Positions 53,485 to 61,327 of a stretch of 64,000 nt of DNA are shown here, piece after piece; within the stretch, counting starts at the first letter, position 1; each line of letters begins with the position of its first letter. This DNA is from Olivibacter jilunii. GTDB taxonomy: Bacteria > Bacteroidota > Bacteroidia > Sphingobacteriales > Sphingobacteriaceae. The notes under the pieces were generated by a model that saw only the letters and a program-made list of their open reading frames with translations, did not search any database and was not told where the DNA came from. The position numbers and the translations under genes were made by a program. The DNA lies in assembly GCF_900607235.1 (NCBI RefSeq), contig NZ_LR027848.1, positions 1,167,241 to 1,231,240 on the forward strand, read 5' to 3'.

Positions 53485-54738
53485 ATGGCTACAGAAGCAG
53501 GAAAAGGTGAAAATAAAGTATATGTTAAAATACCTGAGAGTAACGACAAAGCAAAGCTCACTGTTCGAAATCACTATATTGGGGTAGACGCGGTCGCTTG
53601 GTATGTTAATAAAGAGAACAATTGGTTTTCAAACAAAATGGCTTCAGGGACGCTTGAAATTAAGCTTTCCAGTGGACTTGAAAATTATAGTGTGGCACTT
53701 GGGACATTTGAATTCAAGGGTGGTAGCAAAATTGCGCCTATCTTTGAGCAAGCTGTAATTCCAGATAGAAATTTTAGAGGCGGAAACATTACGCTTCGCG
53801 CGCAGCTTTCTGCTGTTAAAAAGGATACCGCATTGGCTGGGATCTTAAAAAGTGCAGCTAAGGCTACGTTGGGTGTTGCTGCCGGAATGGTGTCAACAGC
53901 TTCCGCAGTTACCGGACCTTCGAAATTTGTCGCTGCTGCTGGAGAGGATATAATCTCTGGCGTGAAGAATGTGCTTTCTGCTACTGGAGCCAAGCGGGAG
54001 CCGCTATTTGACTTTAGTGGGCTAGAATATAGTATTCGTCCAGAGGATATTGTAGGTCCAGAAGTATACATTTTATTTCACAGAGGGAAGGTGTTAAATA
54101 CAAATCAGCTACAAATAAAAAAAGAGGAAAACATCTACTTGCCGTTTTATAATAATGTATTGTTAGACGACGGAGTTTGGTTATTGGTTAGAATTCGCAG
54201 AAGCGATGAATATACCGGTGTAAGAGAATGGCACGAACTTGCTAGACAATTTCGAACAAAAATAAGCAATAAAGTAAACGATTTTTTTTTCGGTTTGGCT
54301 GATAAATCAAAAGCCCTTTCAGAGTTTCAGCCCACAGCGTCAGGAGAGGCTACGTTAATGGATGAATACATCAAGCTACGAAGTCTAATTAACTACGATG
54401 GCGTAATCACTGAAAGAGAGGCTAATTTTCATGTTATGTATTTATTGACAATAGTTCATGCCGCTAAAGTTGCGATTTCAAATGATAAAAAGGAATTGTA
54501 TGAGGCTGAGATTGAAAAATTTAATAACGCTGTATTGTCTTCAATTGTTCCTGAGACCCGCTTGCTAACAAGTTATAAGGAAGAAATAAACAATCTTCTC
54601 TCTTTGCGGGCAGGAACAATTAGTAGTGATACTCCATTCAAAAGAGTAGCAAGCATGTCCCTAAACGATGTGTTTTCTTCTACAAAGTATATGAAGAACC
54701 TTGTTTCCGAATATAACGATCAAAGAGTTATGGGTTAA
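53485..54738 (+). CDS. unnamed RGGN-family protein, member 2
   Basis: A 417-residue paralogue of gene 2. It has the same order: beta-rich start (NKVYVKIPESNDKAKLTVRN), the RGGN motif in DRNFRGGNITLRAQLSAVKK (about 92-111), an Ala-rich helix block (about 120-165), a second beta region (GPEVYILFHRGKVLNTNQLQ, DDGVWLLVRIRRSDEYTG) and a longer helical C-terminus (about 260-417). It closes the seven-gene cluster. No known domain name applies. It could be a partner of member 1 in a complex. Confidence 0.65.
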   Translation: MATEAGKGENKVYVKIPESNDKAKLTVRNHYIGVDAVAWYVNKENNWFSNKMASGTLEIKLSSGLENYSVALGTFEFKGGSKIAPIFEQAVIPDRNFRGGNITLRAQLSAVKKDTALAGILKSAAKATLGVAAGMVSTASAVTGPSKFVAAAGEDIISGVKNVLSATGAKREPLFDFSGLEYSIRPEDIVGPEVYILFHRGKVLNTNQLQIKKEENIYLPFYNNVLLDDGVWLLVRIRRSDEYTGVREWHELARQFRTKISNKVNDFFFGLADKSKALSEFQPTASGEATLMDEYIKLRSLINYDGVITEREANFHVMYLLTIVHAAKVAISNDKKELYEAEIEKFNNAVLSSIVPETRLLTSYKEEINNLLSLRAGTISSDTPFKRVASMSLNDVFSSTKYMKNLVSEYNDQRVMG

Positions 54739-54846
54739 AAATAATTGTTCTCTAAATAATATAGTGTAAATTTCTGTTCTGGATTTATGCTATGATCTAA
54801 GAATCGATGCTGAATCGTTGCCATGTTTTGTACATGGGAAGATTCT

Positions 54847-55164
54847 TCATTTTAACTTGATTGTATCTCTGAACGTTAAATACGCTAATGGCATAAACGA
54901 AGTAGCATATAGCATTCCCATTAGTAGAGAAACAGGCAAACTAAAGCCCTTATGAATACCAACTAGAACAAGTAAGCCCCCCGTAAAAATTGTCAAAGCT
55001 AGCACAATAATACATAAACCTATTCGAAACCGGGTGAATGGTTTCGAATCTATTACAGTAAGGATTATTTTGGCGATTTCTAAGGCAGTATCTCGATCTT
55101 TGTAAATTGTAATAATAGCGGATAAAAGTCCTGCTAGGGCTGCTAAAGTCATTAAAAAGTTCAT
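54847..55164 (-). CDS. small membrane protein
   Basis: A 105-residue protein with three hydrophobic helices (FLMTLAALAGLLSAIITIY; IGLCIIVLALTIFTGGLLVLV; VSLLMGMLYATSFMPLAYL). It is convergent with the seven-gene cluster. No family is recognised. It may belong to the cluster or the HNH unit, or stand alone. Confidence 0.5.
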   Translation of the reverse strand: MNFLMTLAALAGLLSAIITIYKDRDTALEIAKIILTVIDSKPFTRFRIGLCIIVLALTIFTGGLLVLVGIHKGFSLPVSLLMGMLYATSFMPLAYLTFRDTIKLK

Positions 55165-55244
55165 AATGAAAGAATTTATTGGTTATACAAGTTAACGAAT
55201 ATAATATTATACACTAACATTTTGGTCGTAGAAGTTATTTTTTT

Positions 55245-56279
55245 CTACAAAAACTCAAATCCATTATTAGCAGCAATGGTAACCAAAGGATTGATTACAT
55301 CATAAAATTTTTCTTTCGATAATCCCTCTCGCCAATCCGTGCCGATATAAAAGTAATCTTCCAGGAGTTTTTCGTTTGGTTTTGCTTGGATGTAAGTGTT
55401 AATGGCTAGTTCTTGCAGTGCATAGAAAGCTTCAAAATGTTTGTCTAGTATCGGTAGCTTATTGCTTTTACTGATGTTGAAGCTGTTATCACAGGGGATA
55501 AGGTTCCATATCTGATCATGAGAAACAAAGCTGTAGGGTATAAAATGCTCTACATGGTATTGTTTTTTATGGAGTATCTTGCCTGTATAGATACAATTGA
55601 TCGGACCGTTTATATCGATAACAAAATCCCAGAACTTACGTTGTTTAAGTAGTGAACCACGAAGGGCGGGCTTAATCAGTTTACCTGGGATATCTGGCAC
55701 GTTTGGATTACGTGCCTGTAGAAAAAGTGTCAGGTTCCAATATACGTAATCCTTTACAATACGGAGATGTTGACCCAGGTATTCAAACCACTCGTCTTGT
55801 ATCACAATGCGGTCTTTGTGTAGATGGTACATGGGTTTATTAAAACCTTCTTGCGAATATTGATAGATGGCATTCCTATCGCTTTTAGGATACCAAGGGC
55901 TAAGGAACCAATGCGGAACCTGCTTATCAAAATGGAACAATAGTTTACGGGTAAGACGATTGCCTGTTTCCACGAGCCTGCTTTTAATCAACGACTTTGG
56001 TGCGTCTATGGTAATGCCCTCGATCTCTTTAATTTGCCTTACCGCATCTTGAATTAAGTCTTGTTGACCAAATGACACATTGAAGTAGTTCACCGTATAC
56101 CATGCATTTGCAATCATACTAGCAAATAACTCGTGCTTGTCCAATTCTTTCCGCCCATCCTGAACTCCATCCAATATGGCTAAAAGCCAATAGAATTTGT
56201 ATGTGGTGGATGTATTGTTAAAACATGCTGCCAGACGATGAACAGGAACAGCGTTGTTTAATGGAAACGTATGTGTCAT
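55245..56279 (-). CDS. HNH endonuclease
   Basis: A 344-residue HNH nuclease with CIYTGKILHKKQYHVEHFIP (His242, Glu244, His245) and IWNLIPCDNSFN (Asn259 and Asn265) and KSNKLP after it. The N-terminal 220 residues are helical and of unknown fold. A decayed duplicate with an internal deletion lies at 44798-45060. It is divergent from the vsr gene (about 110 bp apart). A role in restriction of modified DNA is inferred from context. Confidence 0.75.
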   Translation of the reverse strand: MTHTFPLNNAVPVHRLAACFNNTSTTYKFYWLLAILDGVQDGRKELDKHELFASMIANAWYTVNYFNVSFGQQDLIQDAVRQIKEIEGITIDAPKSLIKSRLVETGNRLTRKLLFHFDKQVPHWFLSPWYPKSDRNAIYQYSQEGFNKPMYHLHKDRIVIQDEWFEYLGQHLRIVKDYVYWNLTLFLQARNPNVPDIPGKLIKPALRGSLLKQRKFWDFVIDINGPINCIYTGKILHKKQYHVEHFIPYSFVSHDQIWNLIPCDNSFNISKSNKLPILDKHFEAFYALQELAINTYIQAKPNEKLLEDYFYIGTDWREGLSKEKFYDVINPLVTIAANNGFEFL

Positions 56280-56387
56280 TTAAGCAAAAATAGGAATAAT
56301 AAGCAACGACGGCTTCAATTCCTTTAGTTTTGGATAATTGATCCCAGAGCGAAACCAATTATTAAGTTTTGCTGTTACCTTTGTATT

Positions 56388-56912
56388 ATGGCAAACCATC
56401 CCGCAGGCGAAGAACCCATTAAAGTACCGCGTTTCGAGGAGGCTGCTGGCTTCTATACTACCAAGCAGCGGAGCAAGATCATGTCCAAGATAAAAGGCAA
56501 GCATTCAAAACCCGAGTTGATTCTTAGGAAAGCGCTATGGGCAAAAAATCTGCGTTTTAGATTGCATGATAAAACATTGCCAGGCAAGCCTGATATTGTC
56601 ATAAAAAAATACAAGCTAGCCATCTTTATTGATGGTGAGTTTTGGCATGGCAAGGATTGGGAGAAAACGAAGCCGAGAATAAAGTCTAACCGTAGTTTTT
56701 GGATCCCAAAAATTGAACGCAACATGCAAAAGGATAGGTTATACAATGAGCGGTTAAATACTATGGGATATACCGTGTTTCGTTTCTGGTCAAATGAGAT
56801 ATTTAGTCGTACAGATCTGGTGGTAAACCAAGTAATGCTTTATATAGAGTCAGCTAAAGAAATTAAGATCCCCTCATTCGACTGTGCGCATATGATTAAA
56901 GACCATTTGTGA
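56388..56912 (+). CDS. vsr: very short patch repair (Vsr) endonuclease
   Basis: A 174-residue Vsr. It begins with YTTKQRSKIMSKIKGKHSKP (the standard start), LPGKPDIVIKKYKLAIFIDG (Asp69 metal ligand and Asp82), EFWHGKDW (His87) and MGYTVFRFWSNE. It nicks DNA at T:G mismatches that arise from 5-methylcytosine deamination and so limits the mutagenic effect of a C5 methyltransferase. It lies upstream of the three-gene HaeIII-type unit and is the intact relative of the pseudogene at 41900. Confidence 0.85.
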   Translation: MANHPAGEEPIKVPRFEEAAGFYTTKQRSKIMSKIKGKHSKPELILRKALWAKNLRFRLHDKTLPGKPDIVIKKYKLAIFIDGEFWHGKDWEKTKPRIKSNRSFWIPKIERNMQKDRLYNERLNTMGYTVFRFWSNEIFSRTDLVVNQVMLYIESAKEIKIPSFDCAHMIKDHL

Positions 56913-57067
56913 CTACTAGTTAAGGTCTAGTGGCAGAGCTCGTGTAGAAACGAATCAGAGCGAGCAGAGTGCACAGGTCAGATAGCAGAATAATGTTTCA
57001 CGACTGGCTTCCTTAGTTGTTAAAGGTCAACTGATTTTCTATATTTACAACAAAAAAATAGAAAAGA

Positions 57068-58171
57068 ATGCAGCAAAACAGAAAAGAAGCGATTGAGTAC
57101 GTCCCAGTAGATCAATTGTTCTTTGATCCTGAAAATCCTAGACTGCCACGAACGGTAAATGGATCTGATGAGCAGGAAGTTATTAACTGGATGCTTGAAA
57201 ACGAAAATGTTATTGAGTTGATGGCTTCAATCGCAGAAAAAGGATTTTTTCCTGCAGAGCCGCTACTAGTGGAGAATAGAGTTCAAGGAGGTTATAATGT
57301 TATTGAAGGTAATAGGCGTCTGACTGCAGTAAAGTTGTTGTTGCGACCCGAGCTTGCTAAAATTAGAAAAAATTCAATTAGCGAAATAATTGCAGAGGGA
57401 AAGTATGTAGATAGCCTTCTAGAATTACCTGTCATTAAGTTTGTAAGTTCTAATGATATACAACTTTATCTAGGCTATAGACATATAACAGGAGTTCAAC
57501 CCTGGGATTCGCTGGCTAAGGCACGCTATCTTAAAAAGTTAAAAGAAAGCTTAGACGAAGAAAATCAGTCGGCACTTTATAAGAGCTTGGCAAAGATAAT
57601 CGGAAGTCGAGTTGACCACGTGAAGCTATTGTTGGCCGGACTAGCTGTCTATGAGAAAATAGAAGACTCTGGATTTTATCAAATAGACGGGCTTAATGAG
57701 AAAAATATAAAGTTCGGCGTCTTGTATACAGCGATCAACAATGGAAATATTGCAGATTTTATTGGAGTAAATCTGGATGACGAAAACCCAACTCAAGATA
57801 TTAAGGAGGATGAGTTAAAAGAGTTGGCAACTTGGATGTTCCAAAAAACACAAGATGGATTTACGAGGTTAGGAGAATCACGTAATTTGCGTCAACTAAA
57901 CAAGATCGTAAATAACGAAAAAGCGTTAACTGCGTTCCGAAGGGGAAGAACTTTATCCGACGCGGTATTACTGACAGATGAACCAATAGAAATCTTTCGA
58001 ATAAGTATTAAAGAGTCTCTTACTAGTTTAGAAACTGCGAGAGACTATGTTCACTATCTTAGTCATCCGAGTTCTTCCTATGAAGAGATACTTAGAGAAA
58101 TAAGGCTTATAAGTAAGAGTATATCTTCCGTATTGAAAGACAAGTTGACAGAAGAAGATGATGATTTTTAA
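57068..58171 (+). CDS. ParB-like nuclease-domain protein in a restriction-modification operon
   Basis: A 367-residue protein with a ParB/Srx-type N-terminal domain (residues about 10-130: EYVPVDQLFFDPENPRLPRT, MASIAEKGFFPAEPLLVENR and the GxRR-type VIEGNRRLTAVKLL). A helical DNA-binding-like part and a C-terminal helical region follow. There is no separate parS-like gene. The next gene starts 2 bp after its stop, and the C5 methyltransferase follows. An RM-linked ParB protein may help to locate or bind DNA sites. Function is inferred. Confidence 0.7.
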   Translation: MQQNRKEAIEYVPVDQLFFDPENPRLPRTVNGSDEQEVINWMLENENVIELMASIAEKGFFPAEPLLVENRVQGGYNVIEGNRRLTAVKLLLRPELAKIRKNSISEIIAEGKYVDSLLELPVIKFVSSNDIQLYLGYRHITGVQPWDSLAKARYLKKLKESLDEENQSALYKSLAKIIGSRVDHVKLLLAGLAVYEKIEDSGFYQIDGLNEKNIKFGVLYTAINNGNIADFIGVNLDDENPTQDIKEDELKELATWMFQKTQDGFTRLGESRNLRQLNKIVNNEKALTAFRRGRTLSDAVLLTDEPIEIFRISIKESLTSLETARDYVHYLSHPSSSYEEILREIRLISKSISSVLKDKLTEEDDDF

Positions 58172-58173
58172 CG

Positions 58174-59151
58174 ATGGGAACAAAAAAAAGTAATATTTAT
58201 TTTCCGAATTTCCAAAAAAAAGATAATCACCATTGGGCTGATTATTTAGAGCTTCTATGTGTTTTTAATATTGATAAAATGTTGTCACAGAATGATTTTA
58301 TCGATCGATTATCAAATAGAAGGGACAGAGAGGATACGGATGACTTTAAAAAACACCGAGCTGCGATAGAAATTAATCAAAATAATAGTATTCTTGCTGA
58401 AGACGTCTATAGTTTGATAGCTTATAGAGTAGAAGTGTTTAAGGGATACTATCCATTTTATTTAAGTGATGATAATAAAGTAATCTATTTCAAAGAGGAT
58501 ATTTCAGATAGATCTAAAATCTATATTCTTATGCTGTTTTGCTCTTGTTTAGGGGCATTTTCTAAATATAATTCGATTTTTACGAGTAGTTTTGAACAAC
58601 TCAGCTTATTAGTTTTAAAAGCAGTTTTGCCAGCCGGGGCCGAAGTTCATCTCTTTGGAAGTAGCAATATCGAGTCTGTAGGTGAGGAATCAAAAAAAAA
58701 TGAATTGTTTTGGGAAAAACTAACTACTTTAGCGGAGCATTTAAGAGAGCAAGTATTGATTAAAAGAGAAGACCTGTCTGAAAAGAACCGGGGGGATGGA
58801 GGATTAGACATATACGGATTAAGCCGATTAGGAGATAAAAATAAACATTTTCCTATTTACTTTTGTCAATGTGCATGCACTCCTGAATGGGTAAATAAGC
58901 AACATTCGTCTAAATTTGATTCGTGGAATGAATTTATTACCTTGTCGACATATCCCCTAAATGTGGTCTTTATTCCCTATTCATTTAGAAGAGCAAATGG
59001 CAACTGGCATGAAGAATACAAGATAAAAAAAAGTGTTGTTTTCGACAGACAAAGGATGCTACATCATTTACATGAAGAAATCGAATTGAAAAAATTTGAT
59101 TCATTTGATATAATTGCTGAAATTCTTGCAACTAAAGAGTCGGTGGTATAA
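58174..59151 (+). CDS. candidate restriction endonuclease
   Basis: A 325-residue protein between the ParB-like gene and the methyltransferase, 2 bp after and 9 bp before them. The best motif is RGDGGLDIYGLS (about 208-219), followed 13-15 residues later by HFPIYFCQCACTPEW, which resembles a PD-(D/E)xK core with the lysine replaced (DGGLDI ... QCAC) as in Mrr-like endonucleases. The N-terminal 200 residues are helical. I do not recognise a named restriction family. The position in the operon is the main support. Confidence 0.55.
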   Translation: MGTKKSNIYFPNFQKKDNHHWADYLELLCVFNIDKMLSQNDFIDRLSNRRDREDTDDFKKHRAAIEINQNNSILAEDVYSLIAYRVEVFKGYYPFYLSDDNKVIYFKEDISDRSKIYILMLFCSCLGAFSKYNSIFTSSFEQLSLLVLKAVLPAGAEVHLFGSSNIESVGEESKKNELFWEKLTTLAEHLREQVLIKREDLSEKNRGDGGLDIYGLSRLGDKNKHFPIYFCQCACTPEWVNKQHSSKFDSWNEFITLSTYPLNVVFIPYSFRRANGNWHEEYKIKKSVVFDRQRMLHHLHEEIELKKFDSFDIIAEILATKESVV

Positions 59152-59160
59152 TTAATTGAT

Positions 59161-60201
59161 ATGAATATTATATCCTTATTTTCTGGATGCGGGGGAATGG
59201 ACTTGGGCTTCGAAAGAGCTGGGTTTGAAGTTATTTGGGCCAATGATAATGCATCAAGTGTTTGGGAGACTTATGAGAGAAATTTTCCTGAAACAACGTT
59301 AGATAAGAGAAGCCTTTCCAAGATAGCTACTCGAGAAATACCAGACAATATTATGGGAATTATTGGCGGACCTCCATGCCAATCTTGGAGTGTTGCCGGT
59401 AAAGGAAGGGGCTTTGAAGATAAAAGAGGAAGACTTTTTTTTGATTTTATAAGGATAATACATGATAAGAAGCCGCTTTTTTTTGTAGCGGAGAATGTTG
59501 AAGGGCTTTTGTCTAAACGCAATCTGTTTGCATATAGAAATATCCTAAATTTATTGAATAACGCTGGAGATGGTTATGAAGTATCTGTACAAGTGTTAAA
59601 TGCAAATGACTATGGAGTTGCGCAAAACAGAAAAAGAGTTTTTTTTGTAGGATATGCAAAAGAGATGGGAAAGAAGTATTGCTTTCCGATGCCGAAATTA
59701 GAAAAGCCCGTCGTAAAAGATGCGATTTACGATTTGCGAGGGGAGATAGGCGCTTCAAATATTATAATACCAGAGGGCTTAAAGTCTGTACCAAATCATG
59801 AATTTTGGCAAGGAGGATATTCGTATATATTTATGTCCCGTAATCGCGTATTGTGTTGGGATGAGCCCTCGTTTACGATACAGGCGAGTGGTAGACAGAC
59901 ATCGCTACATCCAGATTCTCCACCGATGGAGAAAATCGGTAAAGATGTTCGGCGATTTGTGTCTGGAAAGGAATATATGTATAGGCGTCTTACTGTCAGA
60001 GAGTGCGCTAGGTTACAGTCATTTCCGGATGAATTCGTATTTAGGTATGGGAATCTAAATAGCGGGTATAAAATGGTAGGCAATTCCGTTCCAGTCAATT
60101 TAGCCTTCAGCCTTGCTGAAGTCATAGCTAATGACATTAAACAGTATATGAAGGGGAGCGATATTAATAATAAACGCTTTTTGGCGTCAGAAATTGCATA
60201 G
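59161..60201 (+). CDS. DNA (cytosine-5) methyltransferase, HaeIII-type
   Basis: A 346-residue enzyme: MNIISLFSGCGGMDLGF (motif I), GGPPCQSWSVAG (motif IV, Cys73), FFVAENVEGLL (motif VI), QNRKRVFFVGYA (motif VIII) and YKMVGNSVPVNLA (motif X). The target-recognition region IFMSRNRVLCWDEP and FTIQASGRQTSLHPDSPP is close to that of M.HaeIII, so the site is probably GGCC. It is the M gene of the operon with the ParB-like and candidate R genes. Confidence 0.88.
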   Translation: MNIISLFSGCGGMDLGFERAGFEVIWANDNASSVWETYERNFPETTLDKRSLSKIATREIPDNIMGIIGGPPCQSWSVAGKGRGFEDKRGRLFFDFIRIIHDKKPLFFVAENVEGLLSKRNLFAYRNILNLLNNAGDGYEVSVQVLNANDYGVAQNRKRVFFVGYAKEMGKKYCFPMPKLEKPVVKDAIYDLRGEIGASNIIIPEGLKSVPNHEFWQGGYSYIFMSRNRVLCWDEPSFTIQASGRQTSLHPDSPPMEKIGKDVRRFVSGKEYMYRRLTVRECARLQSFPDEFVFRYGNLNSGYKMVGNSVPVNLAFSLAEVIANDIKQYMKGSDINNKRFLASEIA

Positions 60202-60311
60202 AAGGGAAAATCAAATCTTCGAACACGTTGATATATAGTGCTGCCTGGTATATCAGCTTCAGCTAAGGTCTCGAAAGGAGAATTTCTGTTTCCAAGTTTA
60301 AATTACAAGTA

Positions 60312-60660
60312 AACGCATCTACCTCATGCTGATCCTCTGGGAAGTTATACACCTCTACGATCTTGCCATTGTCTATTTTCCACAATAAACAAGACATGTT
60401 ATCTAGATTAGTTTCACCATCTAAATTGCTCCAGTTGCGGTGGCAGTCGATCACATACTATCGCTTACCCCATTACAATAGGAGAGGCCTGGAATGCGGC
60501 TTTGCTTAGCTGTCCAAGGTATTCCACTACAGCCGGTATGCCGACCTTAGTTCCTGCTAGCGGATGCTTGCCCGGAATGTGCCATTTGATGTATTCTGCT
60601 AGTACATTGGCGAGCTGGTTGTCTCAATGCAGGCATCGATGCAGAGAAGCTCGTGTATCG
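60312..60660 (-). pseudogene. decayed copy of the NTF2-like gene at 63133
   Basis: The sequence is very similar to 63140-63490 on the same strand, with substitutions, small gaps and stops that break the reading frame into pieces. The intact piece (60312-60454) gives CHRNWSNLDGETNLDNMSCL and VEVYNFPEDQHEVDAF. With the intact gene it forms two direct copies on either side of the Septu-like pair. Confidence 0.75.
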
Positions 60661-60724
60661 TAGATGATTTGTATTAAAATTTGGGAGTACCAATATATGT
60701 GAATGGCCCATAACTAAATTTTAT

Positions 60725-61327
60725 TTAATTTTTATAGGTTACAATTTCAGAGATAAGTTTACGTTCCTCATCGGAAACTAAAGGACTCAATCTATCGAAC
60801 ATGAGCGTTCTGGCTCTGATAGTTGTTGACTCAAAATCGTCCCATTTAAAAAAGTCAATGGTATTTCTTCCAAGTTCAGTGGACTGCGTTCTATCAAATA
60901 CCACCTTATCCTCGTCTATAAATTTGATTTCGTCATCAGGATTATTGAAAAAGGGATGCACGATTAAAAAGGTGCAATCTTTGTAGTATTGTTGTAAATT
61001 TAAAACAGTTGCTTTTTGACCTTTTCTGGCGGTTGAATTGCAAGAGCTACAAGAATAGTATAAGTTGACAGTTACAAAGGTAAAGCGAGGATAAAGTGCT
61101 TTATGAGCAAAGTGGTCAATTTCATGTCCTAAACCAAATAAATAGCGTTCGCAGTAAGCACACTTACCTCTTTGGTTGTACGATAATTTCTTCGAAATTT
61201 CGTTTTTAACCCTTTTACTAATTGTCGACCAGGAATTAACCGTTAGCGATCCTTTTTTTTTGGTGAGTGAATTAATAGTTTTTTTACTTGCTTTAGAAAG
61301 CGACACTCTGGTAACAATATTAAGCAT
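60725..61327 (-). CDS. HNH endonuclease subunit of a Septu-like system (PtuB-like)
   Basis: A 200-residue HNH nuclease with zinc-binding Cys pairs: RGKCAYCERYLFGLGHEIDHF (Cys56, Cys59, Asp71-His72) and NLYYSCSSCNSTARKGQK (Asn88, Cys93, Cys96), then a C-terminal helical part. It overlaps the ATPase gene by 8 bp and is its effector partner; PtuAB pairs are known anti-phage systems. Confidence 0.8.
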   Translation of the reverse strand: MLNIVTRVSLSKASKKTINSLTKKKGSLTVNSWSTISKRVKNEISKKLSYNQRGKCAYCERYLFGLGHEIDHFAHKALYPRFTFVTVNLYYSCSSCNSTARKGQKATVLNLQQYYKDCTFLIVHPFFNNPDDEIKFIDEDKVVFDRTQSTELGRNTIDFFKWDDFESTTIRARTLMFDRLSPLVSDEERKLISEIVTYKN

